Assembly (NCBI RefSeq): GCF_000495795.1
Contig: NZ_AWGD01000001.1
Span: 1-64,000, forward strand
Length of the DNA stretch: 64,000 bases
Origin: Asticcacaulis sp. AC460
GTDB taxonomy: Bacteria; Pseudomonadota; Alphaproteobacteria; Caulobacterales; Caulobacteraceae
Direction of reading: 5' to 3'
The notes beneath the pieces were generated by a model that saw only the letters and a program-made list of their open reading frames with translations, had not been told where the DNA came from and did no database searches. Both the position numbers and the translations under genes were made by a program. Shown here piece by piece: positions 45,451 through 54,233 of the stretch. Position 1 is the stretch's first letter. Every line of letters starts with the position of its first letter.

Positions 45451-48402
45451 CTACCAGACAATCGCGCTCAGGAAACCCGCGTCTGCGGCATTGGTATTGT
45501 GCACCCAGACAAAATTGCCGCCGCCCAGAATGATCTGCGCAACGCCGCCAAAATCATGGATGGTGACGCCGTTGCTATAGGCCACGCCGCCGGTAAAGGC
45601 GCTGATGTCGATTTTGTCGCCTTCGGTGGCATCGAAGTCATAGATATTGTCCGAACGGCAGCCGGCGTCAAAGTCGAACGTGTCCGCGCCGATGCCGCCC
45701 CACAGCAGGTCGCCGGCGCCACCGCCGTTGATGACATTGTCACCGTCATTGCCGAACAGCGAATTGATCTGGTTGTTGCCGGTGGCGTCGATATTGGCGG
45801 TGCCGGTCAGAATCAGACCTTCGACATGGGTGCCCCACAGCGAGAAGCTGACTGACGCGTGGACCTCGTCATTGCCTTCACCGGCGGCCTCGACCACCAC
45901 GTCATTGCCGGCCTGGACATAGTAGCTGTCATCCCCCAGCCCGCCGGTCAGCACGTTATGGCCGTCATTGCCGATCAGAATGTTGTTTAGACTATTGCCT
46001 GTACCGTTGATGTCGGAAACGCCCCCCAGGGACAGATGTTCAACGAAGTCACCCAGTGTGTAGCTGCGCGACGCCTCGACCGTGTCGGTTCCCTCGCCGT
46101 CAGCTTCCGTCACCACATCGCCCGCGGCGTTGACGGCATAGGTGTCATCGCCCAGCCCGCCGGCCATGGAGTCGTTGCCGGCGCGGCCATCCAGCAGGTT
46201 GTCGCCGCTGTTGCCGTGCAGCTCATTGGCCAGGCTGTTGCCATAGATGGCGATATTGTCAGAGCCGGTCTGATAGACGACCTCGACATGGCGGCCGGTC
46301 AGGTCGTACTCGACCGAGGTGTAGATGACGTCGGTGCCCGCGTTGAGGAACTCATAGACCTTGTCCTCGACATGATCGACATAATAGGTGTCGTCGCCCA
46401 GGCCGCCGTACATCTTGTCGTAGTTGGCGCCGCCGTCGATGACATTGTTGCCGTCATTGCCGTCGATCGTATTGGCCAAAGTATTGCCGGTCGCATTGAG
46501 ATTATCGCTGCCGATCAGATACAGCTGCTCGACGACGCGGCCGACCAGGCTGAAACTGACCGTGGAAATGACCACGTCACGGCCCATGCCGGGGTCTTCA
46601 TAGACCTTGTCGCCGGCATTATCGACATAGTAGGTATCGTCGCCATCACCGCCATACAGGCTGTCCGCGCCCAGGCCACCGTCGAGGTGGTTGTTACCGG
46701 CGCTGCCGGTGATCAGGTTGTTGCCGTCATTGCCGGTGCCGTCGGTGTCGTACCACTTGTCCAGGTACAGGTTCTCGATGAAGGTTCCGGCCAGCGACCA
46801 GCTGACCTCAGACACCACCGTGTCCGTGCCTTCGCCATCCAACTCGACCACGACGTCGTTGAGGTCGTCGACCCAGATCTCGTCATTGCCCAACCCGCCG
46901 ATCAACGTATCGGCGCCGCCATAGCCGTTCAGCGTATCGTTGCCGGCCTGCCCGTTCAGCTCGTCGTCGCCGGTGCTGGAGCCCAGTTCGTTGGCGGCGG
47001 CATTGCCGTTCAGATAGGCGGCCGTGTAGCTGTCATAGAAATCCAGGACGCTGTCGTAATAGCCGTCACGGATGACCAGGTCGACATTTTCGATATCCTG
47101 GATCAGGCTCACGGCGCCGCTGCCCAGGTCGATAGAACCGGCCGTCAGGTCGATGATCACGCTGCCGATCGGCGCAATGCCTACGCCCGTATCGGCCTCG
47201 TCCAACACATAGTTCTCGATGTCCAGCCGGAAGGTATCGACGCCGGCACTGCCCTGAATGGTGTTGTTGCCAAAGATCAGTTGCGTCGCACCGTCGGCGC
47301 CTTTTGCGCCGGCCGTGGTATCGGTCGGATCGGCGAAGAACACCCCGCCCTGCCCGGCATTGAGCGACAGCGCCAGCGAAATCACCGCGTCGCTGGCAGT
47401 AGCGCGCAGGAGATTGCCGGAAAAATTGATGATGGCATCGCCGCCGGCGCCACTGAGGCCGTCGCGCGAAGGGTCGCTGTCTGCATAATAGGCGAAACCG
47501 CCCTGGCCACCGACCGCCGCGACGATGATGGCATCCTCGCACCCGCAATCCGAGGTGACGTCGAAGATATTGCCGGAAACCGACACCAGGGCGTCACCGC
47601 CATTGCCGCCATTGCCACTGAAGCCGTAGTCGCCGTCCGCGCCACCGCCCAGACCGCCATAGCCCTGGAAACCGCCGTCGCCGCCCCTGCCGCCTGCGGC
47701 CGCGAAGCCGCGCCCGTCCGAGGTGACGAAGAGGTTGTCGAAGAAGTACAAGGACGCACTCCCCCCGTCACCGCCATTGCCGGCATCACCACCGGCACCG
47801 CCGGTCCCGCCGGTGTCGGCCGTGCCGCCATCGCTGCCGTCGCCGCCGGTCCCGCCGTCGCCGCCCGCGATCTGGATAAGGGTATCGCCGACCTGCGAGT
47901 CGGCCAGGGTCAGGCTGGTCCCGCCACCGGTCCCGCCGGCGCCGCCCGCCGCGCCTGCGCCGCCGTTATAGCCGGGCTCGCCGGCCTTGCCGCCATTGCC
48001 GAACAGATTGGTGCTGTTCCAACCGCCGCCGTCGCCGCCGGTGCCGGCCAGAACCAGGATCGTGACCGTATCGGCGGTGACAGCGTCAATCCCGATATTC
48101 ACGTCGCCACCGATGCCGCCGGATCCACCAGCGCCGCCCGCGCCGCCATTGTACGCTTCGCCGGCCGCGCTGGCGCCGCCCAGGCCGCCATTGCCGCCAT
48201 TGCCGCCCCAGCCGCCTTGGGCCTGGACCTCCAGGTCACCCGACAGGACGTCGCTCTGGTCCAGGAGATGCCCGATCAGCCCCTCGCCGTCATCACCCGT
48301 CGTGCCGGCGGTGCCATCGCCCGGAGCGACGGTCGGCGTCGCCTGATCGCCGTCGACGCCATCCAAGCCGTCAATGCCATCATCGCCAAGGAATACGAAC
48401 AT
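45451..48402 (-). CDS. Large Gly-rich RTX protein with tandem calcium-binding repeat modules
   Basis: 983 residues from the ATG at 48402 (GGGAG upstream). There is no Sec signal. The N-terminal about 350 residues are dominated by GGxGG and GDGGxGG runs (for example GGAGGSGGIGGDVNIGIDAV). From about residue 500 there are at least six modules of about 85-95 residues, each with GNDxLxGGxGxD repeats, a YYVDxAGDKV strand and the phrase VExLxLxGxxNxxGTGN, ending with GDKIDISAFTGGVAYSNG and a hydrophobic tail FLSAIVW. This fits a type I secreted, calcium-folded surface or biofilm protein. No enzymatic domain was recognised. Confidence 0.85.
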   Translation of the reverse strand: MFVFLGDDGIDGLDGVDGDQATPTVAPGDGTAGTTGDDGEGLIGHLLDQSDVLSGDLEVQAQGGWGGNGGNGGLGGASAAGEAYNGGAGGAGGSGGIGGDVNIGIDAVTADTVTILVLAGTGGDGGGWNSTNLFGNGGKAGEPGYNGGAGAAGGAGGTGGGTSLTLADSQVGDTLIQIAGGDGGTGGDGSDGGTADTGGTGGAGGDAGNGGDGGSASLYFFDNLFVTSDGRGFAAAGGRGGDGGFQGYGGLGGGADGDYGFSGNGGNGGDALVSVSGNIFDVTSDCGCEDAIIVAAVGGQGGFAYYADSDPSRDGLSGAGGDAIINFSGNLLRATASDAVISLALSLNAGQGGVFFADPTDTTAGAKGADGATQLIFGNNTIQGSAGVDTFRLDIENYVLDEADTGVGIAPIGSVIIDLTAGSIDLGSGAVSLIQDIENVDLVIRDGYYDSVLDFYDSYTAAYLNGNAAANELGSSTGDDELNGQAGNDTLNGYGGADTLIGGLGNDEIWVDDLNDVVVELDGEGTDTVVSEVSWSLAGTFIENLYLDKWYDTDGTGNDGNNLITGSAGNNHLDGGLGADSLYGGDGDDTYYVDNAGDKVYEDPGMGRDVVISTVSFSLVGRVVEQLYLIGSDNLNATGNTLANTIDGNDGNNVIDGGANYDKMYGGLGDDTYYVDHVEDKVYEFLNAGTDVIYTSVEYDLTGRHVEVVYQTGSDNIAIYGNSLANELHGNSGDNLLDGRAGNDSMAGGLGDDTYAVNAAGDVVTEADGEGTDTVEASRSYTLGDFVEHLSLGGVSDINGTGNSLNNILIGNDGHNVLTGGLGDDSYYVQAGNDVVVEAAGEGNDEVHASVSFSLWGTHVEGLILTGTANIDATGNNQINSLFGNDGDNVINGGGAGDLLWGGIGADTFDFDAGCRSDNIYDFDATEGDKIDISAFTGGVAYSNGVTIHDFGGVAQIILGGGNFVWVHNTNAADAGFLSAIVW

Positions 48403-48606
48403 CTTGAGTCTCCCAGGCGCCACAGCCCCACAGGCGCGCGCCAACTATCATTCCGGTTGAACGCTTTACTCGTTGCGAAGGATTCGCGATTAATCTTTCG
48501 GTAATGTCAAGCCGCAACACTACCCGGATGAGGCATGCTCATACCTACTCCGTATGCCCGCGCCGCCAGACACATCTGCAAGCTACTGGATATACAAACT
48601 TTTCTT

Positions 48607-48679
48607 ATCCCTCCCCGTGATACGGGGAGGTGGATTATTTGCTGGAAGCAAATAAGACGGTGGGGGATTTGGCCCGCCG
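48607..48679. repeat. REP-like element, TTTGCT/AGCAAA subtype
   Basis: Nearly the same as the copy at 17430: CCCTCCCCGTGATACGGGG, TTTGCTGGAAGCAAA and GACGGTGGGGGATTTGGCCC. It lies in the 324-bp gap before the RTX gene; the rest of the gap should hold that gene's promoter. Confidence 0.8.
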
Positions 48680-48726
48680 CTGCTTCCGTTACCTACGTTC
48701 TATTGCGAGCGCATGATATAACACCC

Positions 48727-50097
48727 TTAATACACCGGGCATTCCATCCACTGATATTCCCTTGCCCGGTTAACGCCTAAGCTGCGCACCAGCACGAAGC
48801 CACGGCTCTCCTGAGGACCGCCGTTCATCGGGCTGCAGTTGGACATGTAGACGCTGGGCGCATAACTATACACCACATCGATGTCCAGCACACCCTCCTT
48901 GCTGAGCCGCACATTGGCAACATCATAGCTGACATAGCTACCCGGGTGCAGGTAATCTCCCACCCGGCCGTGCTCGTTCAGCACCACCACGGTGGCGTCA
49001 CCGACCTTCATGTCCAACAATTGCGCCTTGATGCGGTCGGGACAGCCGCTCTCGCCCTTGCGCCAGTCGCCACGGCGCTCGGCGCAGTCGACAACCTCCA
49101 GCTCGCGGCCATAGGCCTCGTAGACCGCGGCCGGCACCGGCGCTTTGGGCGCACCGCAGGCGTGGTGCGCCCCTTCAGTGATGTACAATCCGTCGCCCCG
49201 TTGGCCGACATTCCAGCCGACCGCCTCGGTTGACCAACACCCGGCAACGCCGTTCAGGAACGATTTGTTGACCCACCGGCTGTCGGCCTTGAACCCATCC
49301 TTGCCCTTGCGCTTGAGCACCCACTGGTCGACCTGCTTTTCGGTCAGCCAGTCGCCGGCATTGACCGGACCACGCGCGGCGATCAGATCCAGCTCCTTCT
49401 CGCCGGGATTATTCTGCAGGTACGAAACGGCCGGCCGGGCACACCAGGTCTTGCGCAACTGATAAACCTTGTCGCAGGTCACGCCGGTAATGGCCAGGTA
49501 GCGGACACTGCCCCACACCATCAGCTCTTCGGTGCGGTGATGCACGCCGGTCGAACCGGGCAGGATGGCGTCACCCTCGGGATAGTAGGGTCCCTGCGGC
49601 GTTTCCGGCCCGCCGTCGCACGACACAATCTGGCTTTCATAGGCCAGGTTGCTGCCGTTCTGAACCGTGATGACATAGCCGACGCCCTCGCCGTTCAGGC
49701 GATAACAGTTGGTCGGCACGGTGACGTCAGAGGTCGGCAGCTCCAGCCGCTGGGCCACCAGGGCGCCGTTTTCGATGCTGGCGCTGAACAGGGCAAAATC
49801 GCTGCCATAGCGGCCGGCGATACGCTGGCCGGCATTGGCGGCGCGATACAGGCCCAGCACCCGCATCGGACTGGCCGTCAGTTTCGCCTTCAGGGTATCG
49901 AAGCACGGTCCGCCCCCGGCCGGCTGCCACGCGGCGGGACAGCCGTCGCGCGCCACGGCGATCATCAGCTTCCCGCCCTCGACCTCACGCACGACGCCGA
50001 ATTCGGCCTCGCGGATCAGCTTCGGCGAGGTCGATTGCGCCATGGCCGCCAACGGCGCGGCGGCCACCACGGCGGCCGCGATCAGATATTTCCACAT
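48727..50097 (-). CDS. Secreted protein of unknown function, Cys-containing
   Basis: 456 residues with a clear signal peptide (MWKYLIAAAVVAAAPLAAMAQ). The mature protein has many paired Cys (DGCPAAWQPAGGGPCFDTL, TNCYRLNGEG, ITGVTCDKVY, GCWSTEAVGWN, HHACGAPKA, SNCSPMNGG, MECPVY), suggesting a disulfide-bonded extracellular fold. No known domain was recognised. It lies downstream of the SGNH hydrolase gene on the same strand with a 53-bp gap, so the two may be cotranscribed. Confidence 0.65.
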   Translation of the reverse strand: MWKYLIAAAVVAAAPLAAMAQSTSPKLIREAEFGVVREVEGGKLMIAVARDGCPAAWQPAGGGPCFDTLKAKLTASPMRVLGLYRAANAGQRIAGRYGSDFALFSASIENGALVAQRLELPTSDVTVPTNCYRLNGEGVGYVITVQNGSNLAYESQIVSCDGGPETPQGPYYPEGDAILPGSTGVHHRTEELMVWGSVRYLAITGVTCDKVYQLRKTWCARPAVSYLQNNPGEKELDLIAARGPVNAGDWLTEKQVDQWVLKRKGKDGFKADSRWVNKSFLNGVAGCWSTEAVGWNVGQRGDGLYITEGAHHACGAPKAPVPAAVYEAYGRELEVVDCAERRGDWRKGESGCPDRIKAQLLDMKVGDATVVVLNEHGRVGDYLHPGSYVSYDVANVRLSKEGVLDIDVVYSYAPSVYMSNCSPMNGGPQESRGFVLVRSLGVNRAREYQWMECPVY

Positions 50098-50150
50098 AGT
50101 CCAGCCCCGAACAGTTCCCGTTAACCATTAACCGTGGCGGCGCGAACAAA

Positions 50151-51296
50151 TCAAGCGGTCTCGAGCACCCTGTCCTCGGCGGGTTCCAGCAGCTTCAGGT
50201 CTGTCAGCGTGCCGGTATACAGCAATCCGGTCAGGGCCAGGGTCGGATTGTCCGGACTGGTATGGAAGACATTGGCCTTGGGGCGGTACAGCTTGGCCAG
50301 GGGCTCGCCCATGTCGCGGGCCGATATCCGGTAGGACCGCGTCCGCTCCGGCACCATCAGCTGCTTGGGATGGAGGAATTCACAGCTCAGCATGCCGACG
50401 ATGAAGGGGAAGGCGCCGCTGCGGACGCCGGGCTTCTGCATGTACGAGGCATAATACTGGTCGTCGACCTGATAATGGACGATGCCGGTGTCGGGATCAT
50501 TGATATAGATCAGCGCCAGCAGCTTGCCGTCTTCCAGGGTAAAGGAGAGGTCCTTTTCACCCAGCATCAGCGCGTCGAAGCTGAACTTGCTGTTCTCGTA
50601 GGTTTTCAGGGGCAGGTTCCAGGCACTGTCCAGGTCTTCGACACCCCAGGCGGACACCTCGCTGAAATTGCGCGGATCCAGCGGCTCGGGCAGGGGCAAG
50701 GGCTGGCGCGGCGGCGTCATCAGCTGCGACAGCAGCATGCCCGCCGTCGACTTGAACACGGTCGGCTTGTAGTGGAAACCGTCCTTGTAGAATTCGTTGG
50801 TGAAGGCGCGGTCGGACCCGACCGAGCGCAGCACGGCCGAAGCGACGTCGATAAGCTCGGTGCCGTAATAGGACGACAGGTAATGGACGCCGGCATAGAC
50901 CAGGTTCATCTGGCGCTTTTCGAGCGGGGTCTTGGCCTCCAGGATCATGGAGATGATCCGGATATTGGGATTGACCGTCCGGGCATAACGGATGACGCCT
51001 TCATAGGCGCGTGCCCAGTGGGTGATGAACGACCGGCTGCGCATGTCGTGCGCATAGGTCGGCGTGTCGTTCAGCGCGTATTCGATGATCAGGACGTCGG
51101 CGTTCGCCAGTTCCTTGCTGCGCTTCAGCCGGAACAGACCATTGAGAATGGTTGTGCCGCCTATGGCCATATCCTCGATGATATCGAGGTCGAGGCCCAG
51201 GTTCTTGCCGTTTTTTACGGCTTCGACAAGGTAGCCGGTTTTAATGACGGAGTTGGACCCGCCGATCACGACCGTTTTGAAATGCTGCCGTTCCAT
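50151..51296 (-). CDS. SGNH-type hydrolase, possible acyl or acetyl esterase
   Basis: 381 residues without a signal peptide. SGNH blocks are visible: VVIGGSNS with nucleophile S14, AIGGTT (G46), EYALND with N76 and DGFHYKP with D172 and H175. A C-terminal about 180-residue region (from about 200) is beta-rich and could bind carbohydrate; it is not recognised. SGNH enzymes of this build often act on O-acetyl groups of polysaccharides. The next gene in the same direction is the secreted Cys-rich protein. Confidence 0.72.
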   Translation of the reverse strand: MERQHFKTVVIGGSNSVIKTGYLVEAVKNGKNLGLDLDIIEDMAIGGTTILNGLFRLKRSKELANADVLIIEYALNDTPTYAHDMRSRSFITHWARAYEGVIRYARTVNPNIRIISMILEAKTPLEKRQMNLVYAGVHYLSSYYGTELIDVASAVLRSVGSDRAFTNEFYKDGFHYKPTVFKSTAGMLLSQLMTPPRQPLPLPEPLDPRNFSEVSAWGVEDLDSAWNLPLKTYENSKFSFDALMLGEKDLSFTLEDGKLLALIYINDPDTGIVHYQVDDQYYASYMQKPGVRSGAFPFIVGMLSCEFLHPKQLMVPERTRSYRISARDMGEPLAKLYRPKANVFHTSPDNPTLALTGLLYTGTLTDLKLLEPAEDRVLETA

Positions 51297-51751
51297 ATCT
51301 CAAGAGAAACAAAACTTTCGCTGCGACGCAATGAAATTCGTATCAACTTACCGGCAAGACGGCATTATAACACCGCCTCACATTGTGATATTTCTGTACG
51401 GGCAGCACATATTTTTCGGATATGAAAATAACTTTCGATTGATTTCCGCTGGTTTACGACGCAGGCTCACCGCCGCGTCGGAATGGAGGCATGGGGGGAA
51501 TTGCCATAGATTTTCTGGCCGGCACGGTTGCGCACAGATCTTTCACGGCGCAACGAACGGGGACTGATATCCGGCATGCTGCTTTGCCGCCCGGCAAACG
51601 CGCGACCGGATGTTCAGCCACCTGGGCCGTATTGCTTCTGGCGGGATATCCGCCAGGGGCGCATGCCAAAGCGCGACGCACGACAGCAACGTCTTGCGGC
51701 ATCGATCCGGTCGATACGGACGGGCGCCGGGACAACAAGGAGGGGAAACAG
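51297..51751. other. Divergent gap between SGNH hydrolase and S9-family genes
   Basis: 455 bp. The frame of the S9 gene stays open back to 51491, but the extra residues are Arg-rich and lack a signal peptide, so they are not taken as coding. The left part (51300-51440) is AT-rich and probably holds both promoters. No repeat or RNA was recognised. Confidence 0.4.
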
Positions 51752-54007
51752 ATGAGAGTATTGATGACACTGTCGGCCGCATTGCTGCTGGCCGGCTCAC
51801 AGGCCGCCGCGCAGACCGCCGCTTCGGATCCGTCCGCCGTCGTCGTACGGGGGACGATCCGTCCCAAACCGGCGCCCGAGGTCGCACCGCCACCACTGGA
51901 ACTGTTCGTCACACCGCCGCGTATCCAGCAGATCGCCCTGTCGCCGGACGGCAGCCGCTTTGCCTTCGTGACCGCCAGGGAGGGGCTGCGTATCCTGACC
52001 ACCTACGTCACGACGGACAACAGCAGCCAGTCCGTCCGCCTGAGCGACGATTCCCTGTCGGCCATCACCTGGCTCGACAACAACCACATCATGTTGTCGG
52101 ATACGCGATCCGCCATTCGCGGCACCTGCCCGTCAGGCATCGGACAAAAGCTGAACGAATCCCAGGCCCTGTCCGACCTGATTTCGGCCACGACCATATC
52201 CGGCTGGGGATCGGGCGTTGCGTCCGCCAGCGATCCCATGAGTACCATGGATCGCATCCTGGGCATGCAACTGCAAAACGCGCTCAGTTCACCGGTCTGC
52301 GGCAGCTACGGCGTCCGCTCTCATGATGCCGCAACCGTTATTGACCTGCGCAACAGCCAGTCCGTCACGCTCGGCAAACGGATGAGCGACTACCACAACA
52401 TCGCGCTGGGCCTGCCCAAGCTCATCACCATCGACGGCAAGCCCATGCTTGTGGGCGCCTTCCTTGAACTGCGCAATCGGCCCATCGGCGGCCAGGTCGC
52501 GCAACGTGTCTATCTGTGGCGCGTCGATCCGGACACCGGCATCGGTCGTATGGTCGATGACCGGGGCGGCGACATCGACCGCATGGGAAGCTATGTCGAC
52601 GACTGGCTCGTCGACGCCCAGGGCACCCCGATCGCCCGGGCGGCCTACACCTACCTTGACACCACCGCCCATATCGAAATCCGTGAGAACGGAAAGTGGA
52701 AACCGGTTCTCAAGCGCAAGATCGACCGTAAGGCGCACACCTTCGCCCCCGTCCTGGCGGGCATGGGACGTGACGGCCAGTCCCTGCTGATCCTGGACGC
52801 GGTCGATGCGCCCGATGGTTCACGCCGCTTCCACTATTACGAACTCTCCGCCGACGGAAAACTGTCCGAGGCGCTCGATACCCGTGAAGCCACCCGCGAC
52901 CGGCCGATCTTCCACCCCCAGACCGGCGCCCTGGCCGGCTTCGAACATCAGGGCGAAGCCGCTACCTATACCTTCTTCGACCCCGACCTGGCCGAATACT
53001 ACAAACTCGCCCTGGAAATGGCGCCGGACAAGGCCGTGCGCGTGGCGGCCATGTCGCAGAGTGCGGATCAGATGATCCTGTTCAATCAGGGCGGTGACGA
53101 TACCGGGTCCTGGCACTATTACGACTTCGCCTCGGCACGCCGCGTCGACATCGGCAACCAGTACCCGTCCGTCCCGGCCGAATGGGTCGCCTCACAACGG
53201 CAGATCAGCTACAAGGCCCGCGACGGCATGGCGCTCCGCGCCATTCTTACCCTGCCGCCCCAGGGGGAAGCCACCAACCGGGCCCTGGTCGTGCTGCCGC
53301 ACGACGGTCCCCTGGACCATAGTTCCCGCGGCTACAACTGGCTGGCGCAGGTCCTGGCCTCGCGCGGCTATGTCGTCCTGCAGCCGAACTATCGCGGCTC
53401 GGACGGCTACGACCAGACCTTTACCGATGCCGGTTACGGCGAATGGAGCGGCCGGATGCTCACCGACCTGGCCGACGGCGTGGAATACCTGGCCGGCAAG
53501 GGCATCGCCGACCCGAAGCGCGTCTGTATCGCCGGGCAAGGCTATGGCGGCTATGCCGCCCTGGCCAGCGCCCGCAAAGACCTTCCCTATCGCTGCGCGG
53601 TGGCCATCAACGCCATCACCGATCCGCAAGACTACGTTTCTCGTCTGAAGGACAGGAACAAGTCGGACCCGATCGCCGCCTTGCGGGCGGACCCGCAACA
53701 TACGCGCAACGTCCTGGCCGACAGTACGTCGCCTTCGCTGATCCAGCGCTACTACGGTGCCCAGGCGCCGGCCGCCATTTCGGCGGCCTCGATCGACCTG
53801 CCCGTCCTGCTGGTCCACAACCGGTTCAATAAGTACACGCCTGCCGGCCGGACGCGGGACCTGGACGCCGATCTTCGCGCCGCCGGCAAGACCGGCACCT
53901 ATGTCGAGCTCGAAGATTGCGGCGATGGCCTGGGCACGGAAGCCTGCCGCCTGACCGCGGCCCGGGCGATTGTCGACTTCCTGGCCACGAACAACCCCGC
54001 CAAATGA
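51752..54007 (+). CDS. S9-family (prolyl oligopeptidase-like) protein, probably catalytically dead
   Basis: 751 residues from the ATG at 51752, with AAGGAGGGG upstream and a signal peptide MRVLMTLSAALLLAGSQAAAQ. A beta-propeller-like N-terminal part (about 45-480: PRIQQIALSPDGSRFAFV) is followed by an alpha/beta-hydrolase domain (ALVVLPHDGPLDHSSRGYNW, ASRGYVVLQPNYRGSDGYDQTF). The nucleophile loop reads AGQGYGGY, so Ser is Q596; the usual HGxxD is HNRFN with N693; and the His position in CGDGLG is D725. All three triad residues are replaced, so hydrolysis is unlikely. It may be a binding or regulatory protein. Not obviously in an operon. Confidence 0.85.
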   Translation: MRVLMTLSAALLLAGSQAAAQTAASDPSAVVVRGTIRPKPAPEVAPPPLELFVTPPRIQQIALSPDGSRFAFVTAREGLRILTTYVTTDNSSQSVRLSDDSLSAITWLDNNHIMLSDTRSAIRGTCPSGIGQKLNESQALSDLISATTISGWGSGVASASDPMSTMDRILGMQLQNALSSPVCGSYGVRSHDAATVIDLRNSQSVTLGKRMSDYHNIALGLPKLITIDGKPMLVGAFLELRNRPIGGQVAQRVYLWRVDPDTGIGRMVDDRGGDIDRMGSYVDDWLVDAQGTPIARAAYTYLDTTAHIEIRENGKWKPVLKRKIDRKAHTFAPVLAGMGRDGQSLLILDAVDAPDGSRRFHYYELSADGKLSEALDTREATRDRPIFHPQTGALAGFEHQGEAATYTFFDPDLAEYYKLALEMAPDKAVRVAAMSQSADQMILFNQGGDDTGSWHYYDFASARRVDIGNQYPSVPAEWVASQRQISYKARDGMALRAILTLPPQGEATNRALVVLPHDGPLDHSSRGYNWLAQVLASRGYVVLQPNYRGSDGYDQTFTDAGYGEWSGRMLTDLADGVEYLAGKGIADPKRVCIAGQGYGGYAALASARKDLPYRCAVAINAITDPQDYVSRLKDRNKSDPIAALRADPQHTRNVLADSTSPSLIQRYYGAQAPAAISAASIDLPVLLVHNRFNKYTPAGRTRDLDADLRAAGKTGTYVELEDCGDGLGTEACRLTAARAIVDFLATNNPAK

Positions 54008-54047
54008 AACGGCGTTCAAGAAAAAAGTTAGCATTATAAACAACTTA

Positions 54048-54119
54048 ATCCCTCCCCGTTATACGGGGAGGTGGATCATTTGCTGGAAGCAAATGAGACG
54101 GTGGGGGATTTGGCCCGCC
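54048..54119. repeat. REP-like element, TTTGCT/AGCAAA subtype
   Basis: Third copy of the element at 17430: CCCTCCCCGTTATACGGGGA, TTTGCTGGAAGCAAA and GACGGTGGGGGATTTGGCCC, with a C instead of T in the spacer. It lies between the S9-family gene and murJ. Confidence 0.8.
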
Positions 54120-54233
54120 CGCGTTTCGGCCCATGGCGATTGACGCGACGGCCCTCAATTCCTCCCCTGAAACCCCTTGCAGCCTTCCCCTCACACGCCT
54201 AATGCTTCGCGACCTCTGTTACAGGCTGCCTTC

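Noticed and set aside
46036-48504. 822-residue plus-strand frame
   Set aside because: Antisense of the RTX gene; the Ile/Ala/Val-rich translation mirrors the RTX repeat codons.
51491-51751. Longer start for the S9-family protein
   Set aside because: The extension lacks a signal peptide while the ATG at 51752 has both a strong Shine-Dalgarno and a signal peptide.
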